Assembly (NCBI GenBank): GCA_017411835.1 | Contig: JAFQPG010000013.1 | Location: 177,915-241,914, forward strand | From: Ruminococcus sp. | Lineage (GTDB): Bacteria > Bacillota > Clostridia > Oscillospirales > Acutalibacteraceae | Direction of reading: 5' to 3' | Length of the DNA: 64,000 nucleotides | Part shown: in pieces, positions 9,201-17,282 of the stretch | Layout: every line of letters begins with the position of its first letter | Numbering within the stretch: the stretch's first letter is position 1 | Translations under genes and position numbers: made by a program | The notes under the pieces: model-generated | The model's database searches: none | Seen by the model: the letters and a program-made list of their open reading frames with translations, nothing else | What the model was told of the DNA's origin: nothing

Positions 9201-10591
9201 ACAACCTGTCCGTTAGTAATTTTAACAGCACCGATTTCGGTGATTTTTTCAGTTTTTGGCGACAAACCTGTAGTCTCGATATCAAAGCAAATAAAAGTGT
9301 CATCTAAAGATGTAGATTTATTGCCGTCAACTGACTCGACAAGGTCGTCCATGAAGTATGCCTCAACGCCATAAATAACCTTGATTATGTGTTCGCCTTT
9401 ATTTATACTCTGAGCCGCATTCATTGCATCAGGAAACGCCTGAGCTACACCATGGTCGGTAATAGCAATCGCGTTGTGACCAAACTCAGCCGCACGCTTG
9501 ACAAGTGTGCCTGCATCGGTTACGGCATCGAGTTGTGACATATTAGTATGCAGATGAAGCTCGACACGCTTTTTAGGTGCATTATCTGCCACTTTAACCT
9601 TGTTTACAGTAGAGATAGAACGGGCATTTAACACAAGTTCGCCAGCGTATTTATCAAACTCGATATCACCATTACAAACAATAGTGCTGCCTTTTTTTAT
9701 GCCTTCTAAAACTCTGCAATCAACTTTATTATTAAAGACCTTAACAGTAACGGAGCCTGTATAGTCTGTAATATCAAATGTAATTATGTTTTTATCACCC
9801 GATTTGGTTTCTTTCCATTCAAGTGCAAAAACATCGCCCCATACGGTTGTTCTGCCTGTATCATAGGCAATTTTTTCAATAGGCATAATTTTGCCTTTTG
9901 TTACTCGACCGTAAAGAGGTTTGACAGACTGAGGAATAATCTGCGGAAAAGCATTTACTCCCACTCGTTTTTCAATCACGCTTGGAAAAGCACTTTCGCC
10001 TTTTGAATCAGACTTTTCTTCAAATTCAAATAGCGCAGATAACTCTTGAGCTTTTTTACGCTGAATTTTTTTCTCGATGCTATTCATTTGCTCGACATAT
10101 TCATCAGAATTGCCGTCAATCTCGGTAACACCGCTATACTGAATTTCAAAAGGCAAATTAAACATAGCATAAATCTTTTCACGCAAGAGTCGTGAAAAAT
10201 CTTTTGCCGTAAGTAAAGAAAGGCCGCCATGCGCAAGCTTTACTGTAAGAACGCTTTCTTTACAAAAAAGCTGTGCATCATTTAGTGTGCCGTTTAAGCT
10301 AGGGGTATCTACCTTTAAAAACTCAACAATCTGTTCAAAATAAGAAACATCAAACAATTCAGACGCAAACTTAGGATGAATAGTCACACCACTAAGTTGC
10401 ATGGTAGAGGTTTTAATAAGCCTTTGTGTTGCAAAAATATCCTTTGCATCAACTAAGGTTTCAAATGTTGCATATATATCAAGTATTCGATTTTCTTTAT
10501 CAATTTTAACATCGTACACAGTAGCATTTGCGACCGAATCAACAATCGGTGCGCTTAAATACTGCGAAAAAATCTTGGAAAAATTATTCAT
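6245..10591 (-). CDS. polC: DNA polymerase III alpha subunit, PolC type (with proofreading exonuclease)
   Basis: Main replicative polymerase of low-GC Gram-positives, 1448 residues, full length. Order of domains: N-terminal region (1-200), OB fold (about 225-330), PHP domain (starting VELHLHTNMSQLD near 343), an inserted DEDD 3'-5' exonuclease (FICFDIETTGLS near 433, LVAHNAPFD near 514, HHRAVDD near 574), PHP continuation, then the polymerase core. A zinc-binding cluster (CPHYICPQC ... CPHCG, about 915-948) precedes catalytic PDIDLNF near 973. The start is supported by GAAAGG about 6 bases upstream of ATG 10591. It lies between ispG and the permease gene. The other Pol III alpha, dnaE, is about 15 kb away on the same strand. 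Confidence 0.98.
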   Translation of the reverse strand: MNNFSKIFSQYLSAPIVDSVANATVYDVKIDKENRILDIYATFETLVDAKDIFATQRLIKTSTMQLSGVTIHPKFASELFDVSYFEQIVEFLKVDTPSLNGTLNDAQLFCKESVLTVKLAHGGLSLLTAKDFSRLLREKIYAMFNLPFEIQYSGVTEIDGNSDEYVEQMNSIEKKIQRKKAQELSALFEFEEKSDSKGESAFPSVIEKRVGVNAFPQIIPQSVKPLYGRVTKGKIMPIEKIAYDTGRTTVWGDVFALEWKETKSGDKNIITFDITDYTGSVTVKVFNNKVDCRVLEGIKKGSTIVCNGDIEFDKYAGELVLNARSISTVNKVKVADNAPKKRVELHLHTNMSQLDAVTDAGTLVKRAAEFGHNAIAITDHGVAQAFPDAMNAAQSINKGEHIIKVIYGVEAYFMDDLVESVDGNKSTSLDDTFICFDIETTGLSPKTEKITEIGAVKITNGQVVDRFSTFVNPEMPIPAKIVELTGITDAMVKDAPSQSEAVRAFLDFCGDNILVAHNAPFDTSFIRVACENMGVEYNYTSLDTVAICRAILPDIKNCKLDTVASYLRVGEFNHHRAVDDSEVLSKIFINLCTRLKEDYNIFDVKDINTQIAGGDFKKLPTYHQIILVKNNTGLKNLYKLISLSHLNYFYRRPRIPKSELIKHREGLIIGSACEAGELYRAILMGKPWGELKGIASFYDYLEIQPNGNNMFMVRNGKLKNVSELEKINRTIIKLGDELGIPVVATGDVHFMNPHDSEYRKILMAGQGFSDAEEQAPLYFRTTAEMLDEFSYLGEEKAYEVVVDNPNKIADSCEWIRPIPEGNFPPFIDGAEEELVSITWERAKKRYGDPLPEIVKARLDKELNSITTYGFSVLYMTAQKLVAKSEEYGYLVGSRGSVGSSFVATMSGISEVNPLCPHYICPQCKYSEFITDGSYGSGFDLPEKTCPHCGAQLDRDGHEIPFETFLGFKGDKVPDIDLNFSGEVQSRVHRYTEDLFGKDNVFKAGTISTIAEKTGIGFVKKYCEERGVAMSKAEVARLASGFTGVKRTTGQHPGGMVVVPRGMEVYDFCPVQHPADDTGSDNITTHFDFHSIHDTICKLDELGHDVPTIYHYLEEFTGIPVMDVSMSDPDVMSLFTSTSALGVTPEDIDSQTGTFSMPEVGTSFVRQMLVEAQPKTFTDLLQISGLSHGTDVWIGNAADLIKDGICTISEVIGTRDSIMTYLMHRGLEPGMAFKIMEIVRKGKATKMLTKEHIDAMKDHDVPQWYIDSCMKIKYMFPKAHAAAYMIAALRLGWYKVHKPLEYYAAYFTVRNDNFDGATLMKGQHAVKEKIRTINLKGFEASAKEKQEIPMLQIMNEMLARGIEVLPVDVYKSDSKRFMIEDGKIRLPFCSLSGIGGAAAESLSEIGKTTQYLSIEDMIQKTKVNKAVIEILRDSGALSDIPESSQMSLF

Positions 10592-10624
10592 TATTAGCCT
10601 TTCATTTATATATTACGTCCATAA

Positions 10625-11665
10625 TTACATCTTATTAATTTCATCAATCAAAGCATCAATAAGCTTATCTTCTGGAACTTTATAGAGTATTTCTCCCTTT
10701 TTAAAAACCAAGCCCTCTTTGTCTCCGCCCGCAATACCGATATCAGCCTCTTTAGCCTCGCCAGGTCCGTTTACAACACATCCCATAATAGCAACTTTAA
10801 TATTTTTCTTGCAGTCTTTAAGGCGCTTTTGAGCTTCGTCAGCTAGAGAAATGAGATCAATTCTAGTTCTACCACAGGTTGGACAAGAAACGAAAGTGAT
10901 ACCGTCTTTACGCAAGCCAATAGCTTTAAGCAAATCTTTAGCTGCATAAATTTCTTCAACAGGGTCTGCAGTAAGCGAAATACGTATGGTATCGCCAATA
11001 TTATGAAGTAAAAGTGAACCGATACCAGCCGAGGACTTAATAATGCCCATACGAGTTGTACCAGCTTCAGTAACGCCCAAATGAAGTGGATAATCACAGC
11101 TTTGATGAGCTAATTCGTAAGCCTCAACCATAGTAGCGACATCACTACTTTTCATAGAAAGCACGATATCGGTAAAATCAAATTTTTCAAGCAAAGATGC
11201 GTGATACAAAGCACTGTCGCACAGAGCTTGAGCCGTTGGGTGACCGTACTTTTTAAGTATATCCTTTTCAAGCGAGCCGGAATTCACGCCAATACGAATA
11301 GGAATATTTTTATCCCTACATGCTTTTGCTACCTGATAAACTCTGTCTTCGTCGCCGATATTACCCGGATTTATGCGAATTTTATCAATTCCTGCGGCTA
11401 CAGATTCAAGCGCTAATTTATAGTCAAAATGAATGTCAGCAACCAATGGGATAGAAACAGCCTCTTTAATAGCAGGAATAAGAGCGACAGCATTCATATC
11501 AGGAATTGCCGCTCTGATAATCTGACAACCTGCTTCTTCAAGTCGTTTAGCCTGCGCAACACTGCCTTTGATATCATCAGCGCGAGTATTAAGCATAGAT
11601 TGAATAGAAACTTCGGCACCATTGCCAATTAAAACATTTCCGGCTTTGACTTGAATTTTACTCAT
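10625..11665 (-). CDS. ispG: 4-hydroxy-3-methylbut-2-enyl diphosphate synthase (IspG/GcpE)
   Basis: Iron-sulphur enzyme of the MEP isoprenoid pathway that converts MEcPP to HMBPP. The TIM-barrel half begins with SIQSMLNTRADD, and the C-terminal half holds the cluster ligands SCPTCGRTR and MGCVVNGPGE (three Cys plus Glu). ATG 11665 is chosen over an in-frame ATG at 11677 because GGAGG at 11671-11675 lies 5 bases upstream, giving 346 residues, usual for the short bacterial form. That ribosome-binding site lies within the last codons of rseP, so the genes are likely translated together. dxr lies two genes upstream and ispH at 43651-45705. Confidence 0.97.
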   Translation of the reverse strand: MSKIQVKAGNVLIGNGAEVSIQSMLNTRADDIKGSVAQAKRLEEAGCQIIRAAIPDMNAVALIPAIKEAVSIPLVADIHFDYKLALESVAAGIDKIRINPGNIGDEDRVYQVAKACRDKNIPIRIGVNSGSLEKDILKKYGHPTAQALCDSALYHASLLEKFDFTDIVLSMKSSDVATMVEAYELAHQSCDYPLHLGVTEAGTTRMGIIKSSAGIGSLLLHNIGDTIRISLTADPVEEIYAAKDLLKAIGLRKDGITFVSCPTCGRTRIDLISLADEAQKRLKDCKKNIKVAIMGCVVNGPGEAKEADIGIAGGDKEGLVFKKGEILYKVPEDKLIDALIDEINKM

Positions 11666-11666
11666 A

Positions 11667-13007
11667 TTATCCTCCAAATATAAGCACCCATATATCTTTA
11701 AAAGTTATAACTGCCATAAGCAGTAGCAGTAATGCTAAACCTACTGCGTTGATAACGCCCTCGATTTTTCGAGGAACAGGCTTTTTAAATATTGCTTCTA
11801 TCAAAAGCATAACAAAACGTCCGCCATCAAGCGCTGGGAACGGAAGCATATTTACAATGCCTAAGTTAATGGTGATAACCATCATTACAAAAACAATGCT
11901 CATAACAGCATCTAAGAAACCAGTTTTTAAGCTTTCTGATGCAACATCTGTGATAGCAGATGCAAGCCCCACAGGACCTGAAACATCATTAATGCCGAAT
12001 TGACCCTTCAAAAGCCCTGCTAAGCTGTTATATACCATACGTACAACAGAAACCGTACGCATACCTGTTTGTGACAACAATGTGCCAAAGGTCTTTTCAA
12101 TAGGTTCAACAATAAAATCTATAGCAAGCGCAGGTTCAGCATCTTTATCTGGTCTATAGCTGTAAAAGTCAACATCATTTAGAATAGTTTCTTCACCATT
12201 TCTGATGACTGTCATATCAGTTCTAAAACGCAGACGCGTTTTTTCTTCTTTGATTTCAGGGTACTGTTCTACCCTATCTTTATCAAAAACATCGCTGATT
12301 TTATCAAAATAGGTGCACATAAGCGCGTACGCTTCTTCTTTACTTGAAGATAAAGCAATACGCTTGCCGCCTTCTTCCCAAACCGAGTAAACAGCTTCAA
12401 TTTGTTCATCAGTTGCATCTTGTGCAAGCAACGCACAATGGTGACGAAGGTCAAACAGACAATCCTCTTTAAAAATCTCTAAAGTTGTGCCGTCAACTTC
12501 TGACACAGGCAAGGTGTAAATAGCAAAGCTGAAATCATTAGAACAATTAATTTTATAGTCGTTAATTTCAACAATTTCATCGCCTTCCTGCAAGCCACTA
12601 GCTGCAGTAAAGGAATACGGTGCAAAAGATGCAACGGTAGTAGAAGAAAACTCCTGCTGTGGCAAAAGTGTTATCATCATAAGTACAAGACCGAACAAGA
12701 TGTTCATAACTGCACCTGCAACGACGATAATCATTCTTTTGAAAATTTTGGCGTTATTAAAAGCACGCGGGTTGTCGCTTTCCTCGTCCTCACCCTCCAT
12801 AGCGCAATAGCCACCAATCGGCAAAAGTCGAAAAGAATAAGTTGTCTCGCCTTTTGTAAAAGAAAAGAGTTTTGGTCCCATACCAAGTGCAAACTCATTA
12901 ACCTTTACTCCGCTTTTTTTAGCGGCAACAAAATGTCCACCCTCATGGAAAAATATAATAAGTTCAAATAGTACAACCGCAATTATAATAAGTGCAACAG
13001 TTGTGAT
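11667..13007 (-). CDS. rseP: RIP site-2 protease RseP/RasP, apparently with a non-standard start codon
   Basis: Intramembrane zinc metalloprotease that cuts anti-sigma factors and signal-peptide remnants. The C-terminal half carries NMLPFPALDGG (the NxxPxxxLDGG motif), and a PDZ domain includes LQEGDEIVEINDYKI. The first in-frame ATG (12881) would leave out the catalytic HExxH-type motif, but the frame stays open upstream and encodes IIFFHEGGHFVAAKKSG (HEGGH). No ATG, GTG, TTG or CTG occurs in that stretch before an in-frame TAA. The best-placed initiator is AUC at 13005-13007, 8 bases after GGAG (13016-13019) and 14 bases after the dxr stop; this gives 446 residues, normal for the family. 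A one-base error in the T run at 13008-13011 would also explain it. Family certain; start uncertain. Confidence 0.85.
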   Translation of the reverse strand: MTTVALIIIAVVLFELIIFFHEGGHFVAAKKSGVKVNEFALGMGPKLFSFTKGETTYSFRLLPIGGYCAMEGEDEESDNPRAFNNAKIFKRMIIVVAGAVMNILFGLVLMMITLLPQQEFSSTTVASFAPYSFTAASGLQEGDEIVEINDYKINCSNDFSFAIYTLPVSEVDGTTLEIFKEDCLFDLRHHCALLAQDATDEQIEAVYSVWEEGGKRIALSSSKEEAYALMCTYFDKISDVFDKDRVEQYPEIKEEKTRLRFRTDMTVIRNGEETILNDVDFYSYRPDKDAEPALAIDFIVEPIEKTFGTLLSQTGMRTVSVVRMVYNSLAGLLKGQFGINDVSGPVGLASAITDVASESLKTGFLDAVMSIVFVMMVITINLGIVNMLPFPALDGGRFVMLLIEAIFKKPVPRKIEGVINAVGLALLLLLMAVITFKDIWVLIFGG

Positions 13008-13021
13008 AAAATCATCTCCAG

Positions 13022-14170
13022 TTATTTAACTAAGTTATATACATACTCTCGTGCTGACTTGTCAGCAAGAAGAACATCGTCAAGAGTTTTTGACTCTTTA
13101 AACTCAAAATTATCTACAGCCATGCTGACAATCTCTCCGATATCTAAAAAGCTGATTTTGCCATCTCTGAAGAGTTTGTTGGCAACCTCGTTTGCTCCGT
13201 TTGCAACGGCAGGAATAACACCACCGCGCTTAAAAGCTTTTTTGCACGCATTAAGGCATTTAAAGGTTTCATAGTCAGGTTTGAAAAATGTCATCGAAGA
13301 AATCTTCGAAAAATCGAGGGATTCAACCGGTGACTCAAACCTGTTCGGGTATGTTATAGCGTACTGAATCGGAATTCGCATATCAGGAAGACCGAGCTGT
13401 GCAAGTACGCTGTTATCAGTAAATTCAATCATAGAGTGAATGATGCTTTCTCTATGCACTACCACATCAATATCGTCAGGTGACATATCAAACAGCCACG
13501 CAGCCTCAATTATCTCAAGTCCCTTATTCATCATCGAAGCAGAGTCAATAGTAATTTTTGCACCCATTGACCAGTTAGGATGATTAAGCGCTTGAGCAAC
13601 AGTAACATCTTTAAGTTCATCTACGGTTTTGCCAAAAAATGGTCCACCGGACGCTGTTAAGATAATTTTCTTTAACGCTTTATCAGGAGGACAAGCCTGC
13701 ATACATTGGAAAATCGCAGAATGCTCACTATCCACAGGGAAAAGTGTCACGCCGTTTCTTTTAGCGGCGTCCATAACAAGCTTTCCACCCGCAACTAAGG
13801 TTTCTTTATTAGCAAAAGCTATGTTCTTCTTTGCGTTAATTGATGCAAGAGTAGGCTTTAAGCCAACCATACCGACAACAGAATTGACAACTAAATCGCA
13901 GTCGTCAAGTGTTGCACAATAAAGCAAGCCATCCATACCACTATATACTTTTGTGTCGGTATCTTTGATATTAAGCTTTAAAGCATCAGCTTTTACTTCG
14001 TCGAAAACAGCCGCAACAGAAGGCTTGAACTCTCGGATTTGCTGTTCCAAAAGCTCTATATTACTATGTGCAGACAAAGCAGTGATTTGCAGATTAAGTT
14101 TACGTGCAACGTCTAATGTTTGTGTTCCGATAGAACCTGTAGAACCTAAAATAGATAGTTTGTTTACCAT
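13022..14170 (-). CDS. dxr: 1-deoxy-D-xylulose 5-phosphate reductoisomerase
   Basis: First committed MEP-pathway enzyme, NADPH- and divalent-metal-dependent. 382 residues. The NADPH-binding motif GSTGSIGTQTLDV is at the N terminus. The metal- and substrate-binding region includes PVDSEHSAIFQC and the SMMNKGLEIIEAAWLFD stretch, and VHRESIIHSMIEF is present. GGAG about 8 bases upstream supports ATG 14170. It lies 12 bases from the cdsA stop and precedes rseP, the common Firmicute order uppS-cdsA-dxr-rseP. No odd features. Confidence 0.97.
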   Translation of the reverse strand: MVNKLSILGSTGSIGTQTLDVARKLNLQITALSAHSNIELLEQQIREFKPSVAAVFDEVKADALKLNIKDTDTKVYSGMDGLLYCATLDDCDLVVNSVVGMVGLKPTLASINAKKNIAFANKETLVAGGKLVMDAAKRNGVTLFPVDSEHSAIFQCMQACPPDKALKKIILTASGGPFFGKTVDELKDVTVAQALNHPNWSMGAKITIDSASMMNKGLEIIEAAWLFDMSPDDIDVVVHRESIIHSMIEFTDNSVLAQLGLPDMRIPIQYAITYPNRFESPVESLDFSKISSMTFFKPDYETFKCLNACKKAFKRGGVIPAVANGANEVANKLFRDGKISFLDIGEIVSMAVDNFEFKESKTLDDVLLADKSAREYVYNLVK

Positions 14171-14182
14171 AGTATGCTCCGT

Positions 14183-15034
14183 TTAGACAAAGTAAATAAT
14201 CTCTGTGTACTGGCTGATAAAATAAACAAGCGGTGTGCAGAAAATTACTGAATCAAATCTGTCAAGCAACCCGCCATGACCAGGCATAATAGAGCCATAG
14301 TCCTTGATACCACAGGTGCGTTTAACAACCGAGAAAGTCAAATCGCCGAATATAGATAACACAGGATTTATTAAACCAATGATAACTAGCGGTAAAATCT
14401 CAAAGCTACAACGAACACCGCTATTGCCCACACTCATATCAGAAGCGTAAATCAAAGAAAATACATAGCCGATAAGGATAGAGCCTAAAGCACCGCAAAT
14501 AAGTCCGCCGATAGCACCCTCTACAGTTTTTTTCGGGCTGATAGATGGACATAGTTTATGCTTTCCAAAAAGCATACCAGAAAAATACGCACCGCTATCA
14601 GAAAGCCAAGGAACACCTAAGGTAAGCACAACCCAAAAAGCGTTGTTGCCAAACTCGTTGTATGCTACAGCAGATAGTGCGGTCATCGATAAAGTTATGA
14701 GTATTGTTGAGCCAAAAGCGAAAAAGATTTCGTCAACCGTAAATTTATCGTGATTAAATAACATCAGAATAAAATAAACAATTACGTACAAATACAGCGG
14801 TACCATACTTACTGTATAAATGCAAAAAAGTGGCATCAAAGCAGCAACTGCTATGCAAGGTATAGAAACAAGGTATCTCTTATGGAGTCCTTTTGCTGTC
14901 AGTAATTCTCCACACAGCATTGCAGATACAATAGAAATAGCAATGCATAAAACAAAAGGAAAATATGTTCCTAAAAACAACAGCACAAGACATAGCACAA
15001 TGCCGACACCCGCTGTAATCAATCTCGTTTTCAT
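14183..15034 (-). CDS. cdsA: Phosphatidate cytidylyltransferase (CDP-diacylglycerol synthase)
   Basis: Integral membrane enzyme making CDP-diacylglycerol from CTP and phosphatidic acid for phospholipid synthesis. 283 residues with roughly eight hydrophobic segments; the C-terminal family signature is visible as KDYGSIMPGHGGLLDRFDS, with SPKKTVEGAIGG before it. Lies in the uppS-cdsA-dxr-rseP cluster, 26 bases after uppS. plsC, an earlier step in phospholipid synthesis, is elsewhere in the window (45702-46301). Confidence 0.95.
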   Translation of the reverse strand: MKTRLITAGVGIVLCLVLLFLGTYFPFVLCIAISIVSAMLCGELLTAKGLHKRYLVSIPCIAVAALMPLFCIYTVSMVPLYLYVIVYFILMLFNHDKFTVDEIFFAFGSTILITLSMTALSAVAYNEFGNNAFWVVLTLGVPWLSDSGAYFSGMLFGKHKLCPSISPKKTVEGAIGGLICGALGSILIGYVFSLIYASDMSVGNSGVRCSFEILPLVIIGLINPVLSIFGDLTFSVVKRTCGIKDYGSIMPGHGGLLDRFDSVIFCTPLVYFISQYTEIIYFV

Positions 15035-15060
15035 TAAAGGTCACCTAGATAATAAATAAT

Positions 15061-15804
15061 TTAAATTCCGCCAAAGCGTCTGTTACGCTTAGCAAATTCA
15101 ATAAGAGCCTTATCCAAATCTTCAGTTTTGAAGTCAGGCCAAAGTACATCCATAATGCAATATTCAGAATAAGCTGACTGCCACAATAGGAAGTTTGATG
15201 TACGATACTCGCCACTCGGGCGAATAATCAAATCAGGGTCAGGCTGACCACTTGTATACATCAAGTCAGACAAAAGCTTGTCGTCTATATCATTTACATC
15301 AACTTTGCCGTCTTTTACATCTTTTGCAAGGGTTTTAACAGCATTTACGATTTCGTCCCTACCGCCGTAATTCATAGCGATATTAAGCACCATACCGGTT
15401 CTGTCTTTTGAGTCGTGCTCGTTTTTCTCAATAAGCTCAAGCATATCATCAGGAAAAACTGTTCTATCTCCTATAAATTTCACGACGATAGAATCGTCCT
15501 GAAAGTCGTTGATAGCCTCAATCATATACTCTTTAAAGAGCTTCATAATAGCATCGACTTCTTCTTTAGGGCGCTTCCAGTTTTCAGTAGAAAAAGCGTA
15601 AACCGTCAGATGTTTAATGCCAATATCAGAGCAGTAACGCGCTATTTTACGAAACGTCTGTGCGCCAACTGTATGTCCGGCGGTGCGTGGCAGACCGCGT
15701 TTTTTAGCCCATCTGCCGTTACCGTCCATAATGATGCCGATATGTTCAGGTAAAACGATATCGTTTAAAGTCAATTTCTTTTCAGCTTTTTTAAAAATAG
15801 CCAT
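15061..15804 (-). CDS. uppS: Isoprenyl transferase (undecaprenyl diphosphate synthase)
   Basis: Cis-prenyltransferase that builds the C55 lipid carrier for peptidoglycan from IPP and FPP. 247 residues from ATG 15804. The catalytic N-terminal motif IIMDGNGRWAKKRG and the C-terminal DLIIRPSGE/RTSNFLLWQSAYSE region are intact. An in-frame ATG at 15900 would overlap frr by about 95 bases and add a basic, non-homologous tail, so 15804, immediately after the frr stop, is preferred. The ribosome-binding site (GGAA) is weak and lies inside the end of frr, which suggests coupling. Confidence 0.95.
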   Translation of the reverse strand: MAIFKKAEKKLTLNDIVLPEHIGIIMDGNGRWAKKRGLPRTAGHTVGAQTFRKIARYCSDIGIKHLTVYAFSTENWKRPKEEVDAIMKLFKEYMIEAINDFQDDSIVVKFIGDRTVFPDDMLELIEKNEHDSKDRTGMVLNIAMNYGGRDEIVNAVKTLAKDVKDGKVDVNDIDDKLLSDLMYTSGQPDPDLIIRPSGEYRTSNFLLWQSAYSEYCIMDVLWPDFKTEDLDKALIEFAKRNRRFGGI

Positions 15805-15805
15805 T

Positions 15806-16360
15806 TTAGATTTCCATAATCTCTTTCTTTTTCTTGTCAGCCATCTGGTCAACAACCTTGATAAACTTATCTGTCTGCTCCTGAGCTTTCTTTTCGCCAT
15901 GCTTTAAATCATCTTCAGTAAGCTCGCCGTCTTTTTTAAGAGCCTTGAGTTTATCGATAGTATCTCTGCGGACATTTCTGATCTGAACTTTTGTATCTTC
16001 AGCAATAGAAGCAATTTCCTTCGCAATTTCTTTACGCTTATCTTCAGTAAGTGGTGGAAAAATCAGTCTGATGCACTTACCGTCGTTTTGAGGGTTAATA
16101 CCAATATCGGACATCTGGATAGCTTTTTCAATCATTCTGAGTACTGAAGCATCCCAAGGCTGGATAGTAAGTGTACGGGCCTCTGTAACAGAAACAGCAG
16201 CAAGCTGATTAATTGGTGTAGGTGTTGAGTAGTAATCAACAGTCACTTTGTCAAGTACTGCAGGATTTGCACGACCTGCTCTGATAGACTTAAACTCTGC
16301 ATCAAGGTGGTCGATACGTCTTTGCATACGCTCTTCAGATTTTTGTAAAGTTGCTTTCAT
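15806..16360 (-). CDS. frr: Ribosome recycling factor
   Basis: Releases ribosomes from mRNA after termination, together with EF-G. 184 residues, normal length. The conserved stretches SIRAGRANPAVLDKV near residue 25 and RNVRRDTIDKLK near 130 are intact. AGGAGG sits 7 bases before ATG 16360. Downstream of pyrH and directly upstream of uppS, the standard bacterial order pyrH-frr-uppS-cdsA. Confidence 0.97.
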   Translation of the reverse strand: MKATLQKSEERMQRRIDHLDAEFKSIRAGRANPAVLDKVTVDYYSTPTPINQLAAVSVTEARTLTIQPWDASVLRMIEKAIQMSDIGINPQNDGKCIRLIFPPLTEDKRKEIAKEIASIAEDTKVQIRNVRRDTIDKLKALKKDGELTEDDLKHGEKKAQEQTDKFIKVVDQMADKKKKEIMEI

Positions 16361-16414
16361 ATTAATCCTCCTAATATTTGAAATATTATATAAAACTTAA
16401 AATTATGCTAAAAA

Positions 16415-17125
16415 TTAGTAATTGCCGACAACTGTACCGATTCCTTCATAACAAACAGCGTCGAAAATGTTGTTCGGGTTATCAACGCTGAATACAAGCA
16501 AATCGATATTATTGTCTTTACATATAGCAGCCGCAGTAGAGTCGATAACCTTGAGGTCTTTTTCAAGAACATCATGGAAAGAAAGTTTGCTGTATCTTTT
16601 AGCATCAGGGTTTGTTTTAGGGTCACTGTCATAAACGCCGTCAACCATAGTAGCTTTTAAGATAATCTGAGCTTCAATTTCAGCGGCACGAAGCGCTGCG
16701 GCAGTATCAGTACTGAAGAACGGGTTACCTGTACCACAACCAAAAATAACTACTCTGCCCTTTTCAAGGTGACGCAGTGCCTTATTTCTGATATATGGTT
16801 CAGCGATAGCGCGCATACCGATAGCAGTCTGTACTCTAACATCAACGCCAATCTGCTCTAAAGCATCAGCAACACCGAGCGCGTTAATGGTAGTAGCGAG
16901 CATGCCCATATGGTCAGCACGTGTTCTATCCATCTTACCGCTGGTTCTGCCACGCCAGAAGTTACCACCGCCGACAACGATAGCAACCTCCACCCCATCT
17001 TCTACAAGTTTTTTGATAGGCTCGCAGAAAGAAAGGACTGTGTCAAAATCAATGCCGTGCTTTGCTTCGCCAGCTAAAGATTCGCCAGAAAGTTTAAGTA
17101 AAATTCTCTTATATTTTGATTTCAT
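16415..17125 (-). CDS. pyrH: UMP kinase
   Basis: Phosphorylates UMP to UDP; amino-acid-kinase fold, normally hexameric and allosterically controlled by UTP/GTP. The N terminus shows [11 protein letters not shown], then [11 protein letters not shown] and [22 protein letters not shown] 17125 gives 236 residues starting MKSKYKR; a longer start at 17140 adds only four residues (MWGSI region) and overlaps the GTGGGGT ribosome-binding area. First gene of the long minus-strand run, with a good promoter at 17161-17189. cmk, the parallel CMP kinase, is at 46302-46970. Confidence 0.96.
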   Translation of the reverse strand: MKSKYKRILLKLSGESLAGEAKHGIDFDTVLSFCEPIKKLVEDGVEVAIVVGGGNFWRGRTSGKMDRTRADHMGMLATTINALGVADALEQIGVDVRVQTAIGMRAIAEPYIRNKALRHLEKGRVVIFGCGTGNPFFSTDTAAALRAAEIEAQIILKATMVDGVYDSDPKTNPDAKRYSKLSFHDVLEKDLKVIDSTAAAICKDNNIDLLVFSVDNPNNIFDAVCYEGIGTVVGNY

Positions 17126-17160
17126 AATACTACCCCACACTTCTCTTTATAGTTATTAAA

Positions 17161-17189
17161 ATTATACTACAACAAGCAGATTTTGTAAA
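17161..17189 (-). promoter_or_regulatory. sigma-A promoter of pyrH and the following gene run
   Basis: Minus strand TTTACA (17184-17189), 17-base spacer, TATAAT (17161-17166). This is the only strong promoter I found before the run that ends at the amylase terminator; internal promoters inside coding sequence were not searched exhaustively. Confidence 0.75.
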
Positions 17190-17234
17190 GGAAAATCAGG
17201 TAATATAATCACATAATTAATAGAATATTCACAA

Positions 17235-17264
17235 TAAAAAAGGAGTGGTTAAAAAACCACTCCT
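17235..17264 (-). terminator. Rho-independent terminator of rpsB-tsf
   Basis: Perfect 10-bp stem AGGAGTGGTT/AACCACTCCT with a short T-rich loop, followed on the minus strand by six T's. Confidence 0.9.
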
Positions 17265-17282
17265 AAATTAAGCAATATTTAA

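Noticed and set aside
12881-12881. ATG at 12881 as the rseP start
   Set aside because: It would remove the HEGGH motif and first membrane helix, both clearly encoded just upstream.
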